This document shows, piece after piece, positions 5,351 through 6,723 of a stretch of 6,723 nucleotides of DNA (within the stretch, counting starts at the first letter, position 1; the number at the start of each line of letters is the position of its first letter). Below the pieces are notes generated by a model. It was not told the DNA's origin. It made no database searches and saw only the letters and a program-made list of their open reading frames with translations. The stretch comes from CAYLPJ01 sp964385465 (lineage in GTDB: Bacteria; Planctomycetota; Phycisphaerae; SM23-33), in assembly GCA_964385465.1 (NCBI GenBank), contig CAYLPJ010000117.1, positions 1 through 6,723 on the forward strand, written 5' to 3'. The position numbers and the translations under genes are program-made.

Positions 5351-6723
5351 ATGAAACGGATCGCGACAACCTGCATCGCCGCCCTGATCGCCTTCGCCGC
5401 GGCGCCCGCGCCCGCCCGTGCGGCCGCCACGACGGTCAAGCTCGCCTTCGAGGCCGGCGGGCGGGTCAGCACGGTGCTGACGCCGCAGAAGCTGATCGAG
5501 CGCGGCCGGCAGTTCCGCTTCGGCGAGGATCACGGTCGGCTCCGGCTGGGGGGCGCCTCGGTGCTGATCGCCTCGCGGTACGTGGGCACCGGGTACATGG
5601 TGGGGATGGACTGCAACGGCGACGAGAAGATCGCCGGCGGCGAGTGGGTCCAGCTCAACCTGATCACCCGCGTGGCGAGCTTCGCGCTGACGCTGCCGAG
5701 CGTGGACGGCAAGACGCCGTACGCGGTGCGGCTGGTGAACGTCGAGGTCAACGTCCGGGCCAACCGCGTCAGCGGCTTCTCCGGGCGCGTCGTCATCGAC
5801 GGCTGCATGTCCGGGACGTTTGGCGGCAGGACCGTCATGATCTTCGACGACAACCTCGACGGCGCGTACACGCAGGACGGCAAGGACGCGATCGCCGTCG
5901 GGACCGTTGCCGCCGTGCCGCTGTGGACCAACCACCAGGTCGGCAAGGGCCACTACCGCCTGGACGTTTCCGTCGAGGGCAAGCAGGTCACGTTCGAGCC
6001 GCGGGAGCACAAGGACCTCGGCGCCGTGGACGTGCCCGTCCGCGACGACGTCCTGCGGTGCCTCGTGATCGCCGACGAGGGCAACGGGCGGGCCTACGAG
6101 ATCCGCAGCGGGGGCACCGCGGGCGTCCCGGCCGGGACGTACCAACTGGTCTACGCCGTCCTGGCCCGGGGCAACCGGATGGCGGTCGCGTCGGCGGGGG
6201 TCAACGCGCTGAACTACAGGATCTCGCCCGGCGTGGCGAACGTGCTGCGGTTCGGCCCGCCCTTCCGGCTGACCTTCAGCGCCTACTTCCACAAGACCGA
6301 CCAGCAGATCCGCGTGCGGACGGACATCACCCCCTACGGCGCCGGCGGCGAGCGGTACGACATGAGCTTCGCCGGGTTCCACCCCGTCGGCGAGACCCCC
6401 CACGTGATGTTCATGGCCGGGCGGCGGAACCTGCTGGACGGCTACATGCAGTACGACGGGGAGGACCGCCTGCAGGAGTTCGCCGGCAACGTCCCGCTGG
6501 GGTTCAACCGCAAGACCGGGCAGATCGTTCTGGAATGCGACCTGCCGGTGCTCGGCAAGGCCGTCGGCGTCCGGAAGCTCAGCGACATACTCGACGGCGC
6601 CCGCCCCGAGCCTCCCGAGCCGAAGACCCCCGCCGTGGCCACCCGGCCGCTGCCGGAGGGCGTCCAACTGGGCAGCACCCCCCCGCCCCCCCCGAGCCCC
6701 CGGCCCCCACCCCGCCCCCAGCC
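5351..6723 (+). CDS. Large secreted protein of unknown function with EF-hand-like Asp loops (partial, runs off the right edge)
   Basis: The frame is open from the ATG at 5351 to the window end: 457 residues plus two bases, with no stop reached. I do not recognise the family. Residues 1-24 are a signal peptide (MKR, hydrophobic core, cleavage near ARA-AA), so the protein is exported. Two Asp/Asn-rich segments look like calcium-binding loops: DCNGDEKIAGGE (87-98, with D, N, D, I and E at EF-hand-like positions) and FDDNLDGAYTQDGKDAIAVG (165-184). The remainder alternates polar and hydrophobic residues, suggesting beta-sandwich modules; GVPAGTYQLVYAV (258-270) looks like a strand of an Ig-like or transthyretin-like fold. 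From about 418 it becomes a proline-rich linker, so another domain or anchor may follow outside the window. GGAG at 5339-5342 lies 8 bases before the ATG. Almost all third codon positions are G or C, which supports this frame over the long antisense frame. It is divergent from the flotillin operon. Confidence 0.85.
   Translation, partial: MKRIATTCIAALIAFAAAPAPARAAATTVKLAFEAGGRVSTVLTPQKLIERGRQFRFGEDHGRLRLGGASVLIASRYVGTGYMVGMDCNGDEKIAGGEWVQLNLITRVASFALTLPSVDGKTPYAVRLVNVEVNVRANRVSGFSGRVVIDGCMSGTFGGRTVMIFDDNLDGAYTQDGKDAIAVGTVAAVPLWTNHQVGKGHYRLDVSVEGKQVTFEPREHKDLGAVDVPVRDDVLRCLVIADEGNGRAYEIRSGGTAGVPAGTYQLVYAVLARGNRMAVASAGVNALNYRISPGVANVLRFGPPFRLTFSAYFHKTDQQIRVRTDITPYGAGGERYDMSFAGFHPVGETPHVMFMAGRRNLLDGYMQYDGEDRLQEFAGNVPLGFNRKTGQIVLECDLPVLGKAVGVRKLSDILDGARPEPPEPKTPAVATRPLPEGVQLGSTPPPPPSPRPPPRPQ
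6677..6723 (+). repeat. C-rich low-complexity tract at the right edge
   Basis: The tract is almost entirely C broken by single G or A bases, with C-runs of up to eight. In the plus-strand gene it encodes a Pro-rich linker (STPPPPPSPRPPPRPQ). Such tracts are prone to polymerase slippage and sequencing or assembly errors, so the frame and length here should be treated with caution. Confidence 0.75.

Noticed and set aside
4411..5472. Upstream in-frame extension of flotillin to 872 residues
   Set aside because: The extension overlaps the whole NfeD-like gene in another frame and reads as Arg/Gly-rich noise. The ATG at 4410 has a strong ribosome-binding site and starts the membrane anchor.
5309..6667. 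Minus-strand open frame (452 codons) at the right end
   Set aside because: The plus-strand frame has a signal peptide, ribosome-binding site, GC-rich third positions and sensible protein character. The minus frame is Val/Asp/Gly/Arg-rich low-complexity sequence.

Overview
The window is very GC-rich, and nearly every codon in the called genes ends in G or C. The gene content is a secreted GH9 cellulase-like enzyme, an NfeD-flotillin membrane pair, and a large secreted protein of unknown function with EF-hand-like Asp loops. Together these suggest a planctomycete or related PVC-type bacterium, probably environmental or metagenomic. This assignment is an inference from protein style and composition; no rRNA or marker gene is present.

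Layout, left to right. (1) Positions 1-141, minus strand: the N-terminal half of a Phd/YefM-type antitoxin with its own ribosome-binding site. It is cut by the window edge, and its similarity to the family fades where the DNA becomes less GC-rich (about positions 1-60). (2) Positions 248-2620, minus strand: a 790-residue secreted glycoside hydrolase family 9 protein with a CelD-type Ig domain. Its leader (about 2643-2787) holds three overlapping, mutually exclusive hairpins. (3) Positions 2788-2826: a strong intrinsic terminator on the minus strand, closing the next operon. (4) Positions 2854-5087, minus strand: a two-gene operon, nfeD-like then flotillin, joined by an ATGA overlap. (5) Positions 5094-5350: a 257-bp divergent intergenic region with a candidate promoter and a perfect inverted repeat that could be an operator. 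(6) Positions 5351-6723, plus strand: a secreted protein of unknown function that runs off the right edge in a proline/C-rich tract.

How the genes relate. The NfeD-like protein and flotillin almost certainly act together in the membrane, as in the known YuaF-YuaG (FloT) pair of Bacillus, where flotillins scaffold membrane microdomains. The GH9 enzyme is transcribed in the same direction but is separated by the terminator, so it is probably its own unit for polysaccharide breakdown outside the cytoplasm. The right-hand plus-strand gene is divergent from the flotillin operon and shares only the intergenic control region. I see no clear multi-gene defence, CRISPR or biosynthetic system. The least explained items are the right-hand secreted protein, the overlapping hairpins before the GH9 gene, the dyad in the divergent promoter region, and the compositional break at the antitoxin.
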